DNA of 64,000 nucleotides from Cherax quadricarinatus (Eukaryota; Arthropoda; Malacostraca; Decapoda; Parastacidae), in assembly GCF_038502225.1 (NCBI RefSeq), contig NC_091303.1, forward strand, positions 25,295,800 to 25,359,799, read 5' to 3'. This document shows positions 44,320-52,439 of the stretch, one piece after another; the first letter of the stretch is position 1; each line of letters opens with the position of its first letter. The translations under genes were made by a program, and so were the position numbers. The notes below the pieces were generated by a model. That model worked only from the letters and a program-made list of their open reading frames with translations, ran no database searches and was not told the origin of the DNA.

Positions 44320-44638
44320 CATGTTGCTCCACAACAACACATGTATGAGCAAGACCTACGTTACTTAAGGCAGTGTTGCTCCATAACAACACGTGTTTGA
44401 ACAAGACCCACGTTACTTAAGCCAGTTTTGCTCCACAACGACACATGTTTGAACAAGACCCACGTTACTTAAGCCAGTTTTGCTCCACAACGACACATGT
44501 TTGAACAAGACCCACGTTACTTAAGCCAGTTTTGCTCCACAACGACACGTTTGAACAAGACATATGTTACTTAAGCCAGTGTTGCTTCACAACGACACGT
44601 TTGAACAAGACCCATGTTACTTAAGCCAGTGTTGGCGA
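44320..44638. repeat. 52-bp tandem repeat, about 6 copies
   Basis: Units containing 'ttgctccacaacgacacatg' and 'gaacaagacccacgttactt', spaced 52 bp apart, the last two with small deletions. Confidence 0.9.
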
Positions 44639-45002
44639 TATAAAGATGGTGACCTGCAGTCGTAGCTGTGTACAGCCCAGTCCTGGCTCCGCATGATTCT
44701 CACCTCTCTAAAAATTTAGTTCATGACTTGCGCGACGAGAGAGAAAAATCAAGAAACAAACACGAAGGCGGATAGCAAAGAGGTGAGGTGTGGGCTGCTT
44801 CAAATGAGCCTGTTGTTTACCAAGGTGAGACGTTGCTTTACACCAGCGTCATTACCATGTTCATCAACAAAGCCGCCTCCTGCCAGTCTCACCAACAGGA
44901 TCCACCAGTCTCACCCTCAGAGTCACCAGCACTCTCACTATTCACACTCATTATTACATTACCAAGAACAAGTGTAGACCATGAGCACTGTGAAGCATCC
45001 TG
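44639..45002. other. Unassigned region upstream of the mucin-like frame
   Basis: Non-repetitive. Contains two donor-like sites (AAAGAG|GTGAGG near 44781 and ACCAAG|GTGAGA near 44823), but no paired acceptor that I can support. A 71-codon frame at 44788-45003 ends just before the repeat frame begins. No function recognised. Confidence 0.35.
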
Positions 45003-45362
45003 ATGTTAGCTTCTACCCCAGCACCTACCACCGCCACCCCAGGATCCACTACCCCAGCACCTACCACCGCCACCCCAGGATCCACTACCCCAGCACCTAC
45101 CACCGCCACCCCAGGATCCACTACCCCAGCACCTACCACCGCCACCCCAGGATCCACTACCCCAGCACCTACCACCGCCACCCCAGGATCCACTACCCCA
45201 GCACCTACCACCGCCGCCGCCACCCCAGCACCCACCACCACAACACCAGCAACCAAAAGGTCCCTGCAACCACAGTTGCCACAACCCCCGCTCTGGGATA
45301 GAAAAATCTTCATAATAATTATATCTGTCCTGTGCAGGGGATACACCATCATGAGAAAGTAA
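45003..45362 (+). CDS. Thr/Pro-rich mucin-like frame, 119 aa (uncertain)
   Basis: A frame of about six 12-residue repeats (TPAPTTATPGST) is followed by a basic/Gln-Pro linker and a short hydrophobic segment (KIFIIIISVL) near the C terminus. Thr/Pro/Ser repeats of this kind occur in mucin-like O-glycosylated stalks, and the hydrophobic end could be a membrane or signal-like anchor. However the 36-bp repeat is also open in other frames, there is no signal peptide, and no exon structure is established. It may be only a minisatellite. Role unknown. Confidence 0.25.
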   Translation: MLASTPAPTTATPGSTTPAPTTATPGSTTPAPTTATPGSTTPAPTTATPGSTTPAPTTATPGSTTPAPTTAAATPAPTTTTPATKRSLQPQLPQPPLWDRKIFIIIISVLCRGYTIMRK

Positions 45363-45489
45363 TTCATTTCGTTCAGTTGTCCTGGAACAACACCCATGAC
45401 GCTGCCTTAGTGGAGCAACCCTTGAAAGAATATATGACGATATCTTCATTGCCCTACTGAAGTCTACCAGCCCAGGCTCACACATTTCA

Positions 45490-46540
45490 ACACTATGTAC
45501 TCACTTATTTGTCTTGGCCCTGCCTCTCAACTTGCCACATGGCAGTTTCACTCTCTCCTAGCCTCATGAGCCCCACTGTATTTATTCTTTCAACTATGTG
45601 TGGAGTCTGCTTTCAGTTCTTCACCGAGGTCATTCCACTTCCTGACCACCCTGAGACTGAAGAAATATTTCCTAACAGCCCTGTGACTAACCTGTGTCTT
45701 TAACTTTCACCTGTGCTCCCGAGTACCTGTTTCCTGCCTCTCAAACAGCCTGTCCCTATCTTCCCTATCAATTCCCCTAAGTATTTTGTTTGTTATCATG
45801 TCTTTCCTGGTCTTTCTGTCCTCCAGAGTCGATTCCTTTAGCCTATTTTCGTAGCTCATACCACTTAGCTCTGTAACTAGTCTCGTTGCATATTTGAATC
45901 AACACTTGTTCCAGTTTAACATACTTCCTCTGGTGTGGGTTCCATACTGGCGCTGTATACTCCAAGATGGGCCTAATATCAGTAGTGTTACTGTGTACTG
46001 TGTAGTAAACTTAGATAATCCCAGATACTTTATAGATATGCTCCCTTGCTAGATGTGACGTCACGAAACCCATCACATGTGAGCAGTAGGCCAGAGGCCC
46101 CTCCATCAGTTCAACGCTAGGCTTAGACTCGACAGCAGGCGAGAGCTTCTCCTCAAGACTCTTAATTATACACCTCCTAGACATCCAACGTGTGTATTTC
46201 TTACTCCAATATCTCCTTGACGAATCCCCACAACACTAACATATTTTGTATAAAGCGCCCGAGTGTTTGTTGAGATTCCTGAAGGCCACTTTCAGATTTC
46301 CCAGCGAGCATTGGCTGCAGAGGTTATTTGGTTGATGTGAGCCTCTGGTGATATAGTAGGCACTATGCTAACTGCCAGGTCGTTCTCCTAGAATGAGGTC
46401 AACAGCCTCTGACCCCCGAATCTATGGTCTGTGTCCGGTCTTCTGCCCCCTTCCCCAAATTTCACAACGCTGCATTTGTTAAGTTTAATTCAAACAACCA
46501 CTTACCTGACCAACACTGCAGTTTACCCAGAGTCACTTAC
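45490..46540 (-). mobile_element. Old LINE-C-like copy, split by J repeat
   Basis: Minus strand. Matches the LINE-C 3' half in order: tail (45505-45545), the KYFF region (45640-45680, 'gaagaaatatttcctaacag'), the LEDRK region (45820), the APVWNPH region (45935-45960), then beyond the J insertion HINQI-like sequence (46330). Heavily decayed. Confidence 0.65.
45986..46235 (+). mobile_element. J repeat, LTR-like, copy 2
   Basis: 250 bp from tgttactgtg to cccacaaca, interrupting the LINE-C copy. Contains TGACGTCAC at about 46056 and the 'catccaacgtgtgtat' block. More diverged than copies 1 and 3. Confidence 0.55.
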
Positions 46541-46702
46541 ATCATGTCGCTGTCCTGTGCCCCGTCCTGCTTGATGGAATATCACAAGGAAACACAGCTA
46601 ATTTTTGTTCTCACTTAGTAACTATCACACAGAACAGGTAACAGCACGCTGCAGCTGTATACAATTTTGTTAAAATATTCTTGTTCTTCTAGGTACAGAG
46701 TG
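46541..46702. other. No recognised feature
   Basis: Unassigned sequence. Confidence 0.35.
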
Positions 46703-46885
46703 ACCACAGTACACAGTCAACTAGTGTGGAGTATCAGTACAGTACATGGTGAACTAGTGTGGAGTATCAGTACAGTACATGGTAAACTAGTGTGGAGTAT
46801 CAGTACAGTACATGGTGTACTACTGTAGTCAGAGTCCGTGTGTAGAGTATCAGGACAATACAAAGTGTACTAGTGTGGTAAGAGT
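46703..46885. repeat. 33-bp tandem repeat, about 5 copies
   Basis: Units 'ctagtgtggagtatcagtac' then 'agtacatggtgaa', the last copies degraded. Confidence 0.85.
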
Positions 46886-47004
46886 ACGTGCAGCTTATGT
46901 GTTCTGGCTAGTGCTGCACCTCGACGGAATTCCCCAGAAATTCATTCACAATGTTGTCTTTTCAAGTTGTTTTAACTCTACCATCCTTTACAGTCAATGT
47001 TAAG

Positions 47005-47009
47005 TGTGC

Positions 47010-47077
<68 letters not shown>
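47005..47077. repeat. (GT)n microsatellite
   Basis: GT run preceding the LINE-D copy, beginning with a GTGCGTGC variant. Confidence 0.95.
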
Positions 47078-47079
<2 letters not shown>

Positions 47080-49022
47080 CGGGTTAGTTCACAGACAGTG
47101 ATAAGGAAATGTGTAGAATTTTTAACACATACTTCCTCTCAGTTTTTACACAGGAAGATACTAGCGATATTCCAGAAATAATAAATTATGCAGAACAGGA
47201 CGAAAATAAACTATGCACGATTAGGGTCACAAGTGACATGGTCCTTAGGCAAATAGATAAATTAAAACCTAACAAATCCCCAGGCCCTGATGACCTGTAT
47301 GCAAGAGTTCTAAAGGGATGTAAAAAGGAGCTTAGCAAACCTTTGGCTAATCTTTTCAAGATTCAAGAAATCGTAATGACACGATTGCAAACAAACCATA
47401 CCCCCGGCCGGGATTGAACCCGCGGTCATAAGAGTCTCAAAACTCCAGCCCGTCGCGTTAGCCACTAGACCAGCTAGCCACAATAAGATTCATCCAACTA
47501 GGTATATTTCTACACCATAGGAAGGTTAGCACAGGCACCACTGTGACCACAAATGCAAATTTTTACAGACGAATCTCCAGCTAGCGTGGCCGTGACGAAC
47601 TCTAGCTTAAGTCCCTTCACTGCCGTCAACGCGACGGGCTGGAGTTTTGAGACTCTATGACCGCGGGTTCAATCCCGGCCGGGGGTATGGTTTGTTTGCA
47701 ATCGTGTCATTACGATTTCTTGAGTCATGTTGACGGCAGTGAAGGGACTTGAGCTAGAGTTCGTCACGGCCACGCTAGCTGGAGATTCGTCTGTAAAAAC
47801 TTGCATTTGTGGTCACAGTGGTGCCTGTGCTAACCTTCCTATGGTGTAGAAATATACCTAGTTGGATGAATCTTATTGTGGCTAGCTGGTCTAGTGGCTA
47901 ATGCGACGGGCTGGAGTTTTGAGACTCTATGACCGCGGGTTCAATCCCGGCCGGGGGTATGGTTTAATCTTTTCAACATATCACTACAAACTGGCATGGT
48001 GCCAGATAAGAGAAAAATGGCAAATGTGTTATCTATTCTCAAAGCAGGTGATAGGGCCTTAGCTTCGAACTATAGACCAATAAGCCTAACCTCCATAGTG
48101 GGAAAATTTGTGGAATCAATAACTGCAAAGGCAGTTCGTAGCCACCTCGAAAAGCATAAATTAATCAACGAAGGGGCGTTCCTGCCTTACGAATTTATTA
48201 ACTTTTTTCACTAAGGTATTTGAGGAGGTAGATCATGGTAATGAATATGATATTGTGTATATGGACTTCAGTAAGGCTTTTGACAGGGTCCCACATCAGA
48301 GACTATTGAGGAAAATTAAGGAACATGGAATAAGAGGAGAAATTTTTTCCTGGATAGAGGCATGGTTGACAAATAGGCAGCAGAGAGTTTGCATAAATGG
48401 CGAGAAATCAGAGTGGGGAAGCGTCACGATGTTCCACAGGGGTCAGTGTTGGGATCCCTGTTGTTCACAATCTACATAAACGACATAGATGAGGGCATAA
48501 AGAGCGACATAAGCAAGTTTGCTCATGACACCAAAATAGGCCGTCGAATTCATTCTGACGAGGACATTAAAGCACTCCAGGATGATTTGAAGAGACTGAT
48601 GCAGTGGTCGGAGAAGTGGCAGATGCAGTTTAATATAATCAAATGCAAAGTTCTAAATGTTGGACAGGACAATAACCATGCCACATATAAACTAAATAAT
48701 GTAGATCTTAATATTACGGATTGTGAAAAAGATTTAGGAGTTCTGGTTAGCAGTAATCTGAAACCAAGACAACAGTGCATTAGTGTTCGCAATAAAGCTA
48801 ACAGAATCCTTGGCTTCATATCAAGAAGCATAAATAATAGAAGTCCTCAGGTTGTTCAACTCTATGTTTCCTTGGTTAGGCCTCATTTAGATTATGCTGC
48901 ACAGTTTTGGTCACCGTATTACAGAATGGATATAAATGTTCTGGAAAACGTACAATGGAAGACGACAAAGTTGATCCCATGTATCAGAAACCTTCCCTAC
49001 GAGGATAGACTGCTGTACAAGA
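47080..49022 (+). mobile_element. LINE-D (CR1/L2-like), split by a SINE
   Basis: Plus-strand LINE copy lacking endonuclease. RT segments in order: KLKPNKSPGPDDLYARVLKG (47261-47320), then across the SINE ANLF/NISLQTGMVPDKRKMANV, NYRPISLTSIVGK (48069-48107), VYMDFSKAFDRVPHQ (48256-48300), a frameshift, VPQGSVLGSLLF (48430-48470), a catalytic box changed to FAHD (48518-48529), then CEKDLGVLVSS and VRPHLDYAAQFWSPYYR. Its 3' end is cut off by an HHR element at 49024. Inactive. Confidence 0.9.
47360..47964 (-). mobile_element. Inverted-duplicate tRNA SINE, long copy, 12-bp TSD
   Basis: 605-bp insert inside the LINE-D RT frame, bounded by taatcttttcaa at 47348-47359 and 47965-47976. Removing it and one repeat rejoins the LINE frame. 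Arms 47394-47630 and 47729-47964 (about 236 bp) are near-perfect reverse complements around a ~98-bp spacer. Three tRNA-like B boxes are present (complement near 47410; ggttcaatccc at 47666-47676 and 47938-47948), and an A box tggtctagtgg at 47887-47897 like that of tRNA-Glu. Body sequence of about 190 bp lies between two tRNA-like units. Confidence 0.9.
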
Positions 49023-49023
49023 A

Positions 49024-49215
49024 TGGTATACAATACCGACAAGATGAAATTAAGACACATGTACAACATCTGGGTATCTTTATTGTAGACGGTTCGCCAT
49101 CCAGTGGCTTTATCAATACAAATTCCAGGACATAACTTGAAGACAGTAGGACTATATACAGAAGATGAGGTAATCAGTCCCTCAACCTTGGAGTAGGTGC
49201 GAAGAGCACCATAGT
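49024..49215 (-). mobile_element. HHR element, copy 5, in LINE-D
   Basis: 'ggtatacaataccgacaaga' arm, 'gacacatgtacaacatctgg', core, then 'gaggtaatcagtccctcaac'. It truncates LINE-D and runs to a GT microsatellite. The same arm begins copy 1 at 9712. Confidence 0.75.
49080..49125 (-). ncRNA. Hammerhead-like core, degenerate
   Basis: Minus strand: TTGATAA (complement of 49110-49116), stem II intact, but GAAA has become GAAC (complement of 49092-49095). Expected to be inactive. Confidence 0.5.
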
Positions 49216-49234
49216 CGTGGAGAGTCCGAATGTC

Positions 49235-49236
<2 letters not shown>

Positions 49237-49275
<39 letters not shown>

Positions 49276-49328
49276 GTGCGTGTGTGCGTGTGTGCGTGTG
49301 TGCGTGTGTGCGTGTGTGCGTGTGTATG
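49237..49328. repeat. (GT)n / (GTGTGC)n microsatellite
   Basis: GT run changing to regular gtgtgtgc units. Confidence 0.95.
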
Positions 49329-49954
49329 TATGATGTGCGTGTGTTAGAGATGAAAATTTAGTGTTAAAGATGTGAAAATTTAGATATCCGTGGGTGCGGA
49401 TGTGTATGAGGATGTCTTACTTGTTTTGCGGATATGGATGCATATACGGATATCTGTTTACAGTAAAATGCAGTTGCAGATGTAAGAAATTGTGCGGATG
49501 TTCCGCGGATGCGGATATCCGATACATCTTAGTGTGTGAGTGGCTGCTGTACACTTTTCGACTGTTACACTAACTGTTGCACTGCCTGGCTGTTACACTT
49601 CTTGACTGTTACACTGCTTGGCTATTACACTTGACTGTTACAATGACCGTTGCACTGCCTGTTTCGCTCTCTGGTTTCTGCACCTTCTGACTGTTATACC
49701 ATCTGGCTATTATACCATCTGGGTATTGTGCATTCATGCTGCTGCTGCAGCATATGGCTACTGCACTGTCTGCTGCACCATCCGGAGGGAGGTTATAAAT
49801 AGGGGGGGAAATAAGCAGGCAGGAGGATTTGAAAGGGGATGGAGGAGGCAGGAATGCGAAAGTTGTTAGGAATAGGGAAATGGATAGGCATAGGGGAGAA
49901 ACTGGGAAGAGGAATGGGGAAATATATAGGTTCCGAAAGGGACTGAGAGAGGGG
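49329..49954. other. No recognised gene
   Basis: 49330-49530 has repeated 'gcggatatcc'/'gcggatgcgg' phrases, possibly a remnant of a DNA transposon end. 49560-49780 holds loose repeats of 'ctgttacactgcctggc'. No gene. Confidence 0.35.
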
Positions 49955-50112
49955 ATGAGGAAAGAAAGGGTTTGCGAGGGAGGAGGAAAGAAAGGATTTG
50001 CGAGGGAGGAGGAAAGAAAGGGTTTGCGAGGGAGGAGGAAAGAAAGGATTTGCGAGGGAGGAGGAAAGAAAGGGTTTGCGAGGGAGAAGGAAAGGGGCTA
50101 CGAGCGAGGAAA
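49955..50112. repeat. 26-bp purine-rich minisatellite, about 6 copies
   Basis: Unit 'gggtttgcgagggaggagga' then 'aagaaa', embedded in wider G/A-rich DNA (49800-50220). Confidence 0.9.
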
Positions 50113-50502
50113 GAAAGGGGTTGCGAGGGGAAAGAGGAAAGAAATGGGCTACGAGGGGAGGAGAAGGAAAGAAAGGGGTTGCGGGTGAGAAAGGGGGAGG
50201 GGGTTGGGAAGGCTAAGGGAAGGGGCCACAGAAGGAAGTACCGTGAGATTCAAAGTAAAAAAAACAATCTTCCCTAAAAATGGCGAGAGTTGTTGAAAAC
50301 CCTGGCCCCTGGCCCCTGGATGACAATGGGCCACCCACCACCGCCAGGAAAATAGTTTTGAGAGTATGAACAAGGAAAGAAATGCCCGCCAGCAACTCAG
50401 TCGCACTGATTGAAATATAAAAATTCTATTTTTATTCTTCTTTTGTCCTGCCTGTCCCAGGCCTCAGGGAGTTAAGGCCACATCTACCAGTTTCACGCTC
50501 CT
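50113..50502. other. No recognised gene
   Basis: Purine-rich to about 50220, then unassigned sequence. No gene identified. Confidence 0.4.

Positions 50503-50593
<91 letters not shown>
50503..50593. repeat. (TA)n microsatellite
   Basis: Uninterrupted TA run of about 45 units, again abutting an H terminus. Confidence 0.97.
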
Positions 50594-50594
<1 letters not shown>

Positions 50595-50595
<1 letters not shown>

Positions 50596-50632
50596 GTCGT
50601 GCCTAATAAACTGAACTTGCCGAATAAGCAAG
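50595..50632. mobile_element. H MITE terminal fragment
   Basis: 'tgtcgtgcctaataaactga' is a degraded H left terminus; the remainder is lost at the PLE boundary. Confidence 0.65.
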
Positions 50633-50742
50633 TTATTTGTTGGTTTTCTGTAAATTTAAAATCATATTTCCTCTTAATAATTACAACATCTAGAAAAGGC
50701 AATGACTTGTTGAATATCAAAATGGTATCTAATATTGACAGG

Positions 50743-50917
50743 TTGGTAAGTAAGACACACAGGCAACAGTTAGGCATCTTTAATCCGAAACGTTTCGCCT
50801 ACACAGTAGACTTCTTCAGTCGAGTACAGAAAGTAGGCAGGAGCAGATGTGAACACGATGTAATCAGTCCATCGGATTAAAGATGCCTAACTGTTGTCTA
50901 TGTGTCTTACTTACCAA
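50743..50917 (-). mobile_element. HHR element, copy 6 (complete foldback) in PLE
   Basis: Arms 50743-50788 and 50872-50917, 46 bp each, differ at two positions only. The interior holds a minus-strand hammerhead core, then 'cgagtacagaaagtaggcag' and 'gatgtaatcagtcc'. The left arm's inner end (50788) is precisely the first base after the predicted cleavage. Confidence 0.85.
50778..50830 (-). ncRNA. Hammerhead ribozyme-like motif, good match
   Basis: Minus strand: CTGAAGA (complement of 50813-50819) fits the required CTGANGA. After one extra adenine comes stem II GTCTAC/GTAGGC with a TGT loop, then GAAA (complement of 50793-50796) and ACGTT. Cleavage is predicted between 50789 and 50788. Stem I can form from CTCGA and TCGGA (three Watson-Crick pairs plus a G-T pair). 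Stem III (ACGT) is self-complementary and too short for a monomer, pointing to dimer-type hammerheads. Activity untested. Confidence 0.7.
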
Positions 50918-51008
50918 TGAGTTATGTTGTTCAAACTTAACAGTAAAATTTATGGAATGAGCTACATTATTTAATTTAACGAGGAAATGGATTATATCTA
51001 TATTCTTA

Positions 51009-52066
51009 GCCTAAGAATATAGATATGAACCATTTCCTTGTTAAATTAAAAAAAAATCTAGCTCATTCCAGTTTTGGTCTCCTTACTACAGGATGGACAT
51101 AGACTCATTGAAGAACATACAGAGAAGAATGACTAAAATGATTTACTGTGTAAGGAACCTCCCGTATGAAGATAGACTTAAAGCCTTAAATCTCCACTCT
51201 CTGGAGAGGCGCAGAATGAGGGGAGATATCATTGAAGTGTATAAGTGGATGACGGGCATAAACAAAGGAGATATTAATAAAGTACTGAGGGTGTCGATCC
51301 AGGTAAGAACCAGGAATAATGGATTTAAAGTGGATAAATTTAGATTTAGAAAGTAAGTACTGGTTTTCTAACAGAGTTGTGGATGCGTGGAACAATCTTC
51401 CCAGTAGGGCAATCGAGGCTAGGACCTTGGGTAGCTTTAAAAAGAGATTGGACAAATATACGAGTGGGAGGGGCTGGGTTTGATTGGTGACGCTGGCTAC
51501 GGGACTTAATTTTTGGGTTGCTTTGGGTAGAGGTCGTTTTGATAAAGACCTGCTTTGTATGGGCCAGTAGACTTTCTGCAGTGTTTCTCCATTCTTATGT
51601 TCTTATGTTCCATAAATTTTACTGTTGAGTTTGAATAATATAACTCATTGGCTTCTCTAGATGTTTTAAATATTAAGGGGAACCATGATTTTAAATTAAC
51701 AGAAAACCAACAAATAACTGTTCCGATGTACACTATTATTCTTCACATAAAGATAAACTTAAACTGTCTGTTTTCTCATCAATGTTTTTGAGAGATTTGC
51801 GTATATGTAGTCCAAGGTTCACACATGAAGAAATCTCAAAAAAATTATGAAATAACTAATGATCTAAAATACCCAAGAAGCTTAATTGATAAATCTTTTA
51901 AAATTGCTAGAAATACCTTTTACAATTCAAAAAAGGACAACTGTTGGTTCTCCCTTACCAGGAAAACTTGGTTGATATGCTTTCTCTTCTTAAGACTTTT
52001 AATATCAAGATTGTATTTAAAAATCTTGATACAGTAAAAAAAATTGATAAAAAATTCCCCCCAGAA
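51009..52066 (+). mobile_element. PLE, plus-strand copy, with nested LINE-D and HHR element
   Basis: 51009-51068 mirrors the inverted copy; after LINE-D (51069-51607) it continues with 'ataaattttactgttgagtt' and a NSLASLDVLN segment, YYSSHKDKLKLSVFSSMFLR-like sequence in shifted frames (51725-51795), RALRICSPRFTHEE (about 51795-51830), then NDLKYPRSLIDKSFKIARNT (51855-51915) and LVDMLSLLKTFNIKIVFKNL (51968-52027). These are the C-terminal half of a Penelope RT. After the HHR element, 52386-52425 resumes with NADGCVYNIPCKS, the start of the GIY-YIG endonuclease, and is then lost. Frameshifted throughout. Confidence 0.8.
51069..51607 (+). mobile_element. LINE-D 3' end inserted in PLE
   Basis: Encodes FWSPYYRMDIDSLKNIQRRM-like and RNLPYEDRLKALNLHSLERR segments with a stop near 51353, then the tail '...ttcttatgttc'. 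It is flanked by 'ttcca' on both sides (51064-51068 and 51606-51610 approximately), a possible 5-bp duplication. Confidence 0.85.
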
Positions 52067-52119
52067 ATGCTGAAGATTGAGACACTTATGCAGCATATGG
52101 GAATCTTTATTCAGGAAAC

Positions 52120-52211
52120 GTTCAGTCCATCAATCTTGTAGAATGTACAGCATAGGGCCGTAGACGTCTACGGCCCTATGCTGTACATTCTACAAGATTG
52201 ATGGACTGAAC
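52120..52211. repeat. Perfect 92-bp palindrome, no spacer
   Basis: Two 46-bp arms are exact reverse complements about 52165/52166 (centre tagac|gtcta). It forms the centre of the foldback element. Spacer-free palindromes of this length are usually unstable, so an assembly artefact is possible, but the surrounding element structure makes it a natural part of it. Confidence 0.95.
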
Positions 52212-52271
52212 ACATCGACTCCAGGTTGAGGGACTGATTACCTCATACTCCTCCTCTCCTTACGCCTTCCT

Positions 52272-52324
52272 CTTTGTATTGGACTGATGAAGCCACTGTG
52301 TGGCGAAACGTTTCCTGAATAAAG
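52272..52324 (+). ncRNA. Hammerhead ribozyme-like motif, best copy
   Basis: CTGATGA (52284-52290), an extra adenine, stem II GCCAC/GTGGC with TGT loop (52292-52304), GAAA (52305-52308), then ACGTT with cleavage predicted after 52312. Stem I pairs 52272-52283 with 52313-52324: GGA/TCC next to the core, an internal loop, then six further pairs (one G-T). Such an internal loop is typical of natural hammerheads with tertiary contacts. Stem III is the self-complementary ACGT, as in dimer-acting minimal hammerheads of Penelope elements. The extra adenine after box 1 is unusual but present in every copy here. Confidence 0.75.
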
Positions 52325-52439
52325 ATTCCCATATGCTGCATAAGTGTCTCAATCTTCAACTTGTCGGTTTTTCAAACCATTCATCACACCCAGAAATGCT
52401 GACGGCTGTGTCTATAATATTCCTTGTAAAAGTCTTGAA

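Larger units (their letters stand above)
50633..51006 (-). mobile_element. Penelope-like element (PLE), inverted copy
   Basis: Minus strand. 51006-50918 encodes FLVKLNNVAHSINFTVKF and 50742-50633 encodes NKSLPFLDVVIIKRKYDFKF and TENQQIT. Both are recognisable parts of a Penelope-type reverse transcriptase (the SLPFLDV motif and following segment). An HHR element interrupts it at 50743-50917. It is head-to-head with the PLE copy starting at 51009. Confidence 0.75.
52067..52385 (+). mobile_element. HHR element, copy 7, with 92-bp perfect palindrome, in PLE
   Basis: Left arm 52067-52165 and right arm 52166-52372 are reverse complements except for an internal deletion of roughly 110 bp in the left arm. 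PLE sequence 'cccagaaatgctga' occurs at both edges (ending 52068 and near 52377-52390), a likely 13-14-bp target-site duplication. The element contains a hammerhead motif on the PLE-sense strand. Confidence 0.85.

Noticed and set aside
44723..45003. Two overlapping frames upstream of the mucin-like repeat as exons
   Set aside because: Donor-like sites exist but no acceptor or conserved domain supports an exon model.
47887..47948. Functional tRNA gene
   Set aside because: A and B boxes are present, but the anticodon arm and acceptor stem do not form and the unit is part of a duplicated SINE.
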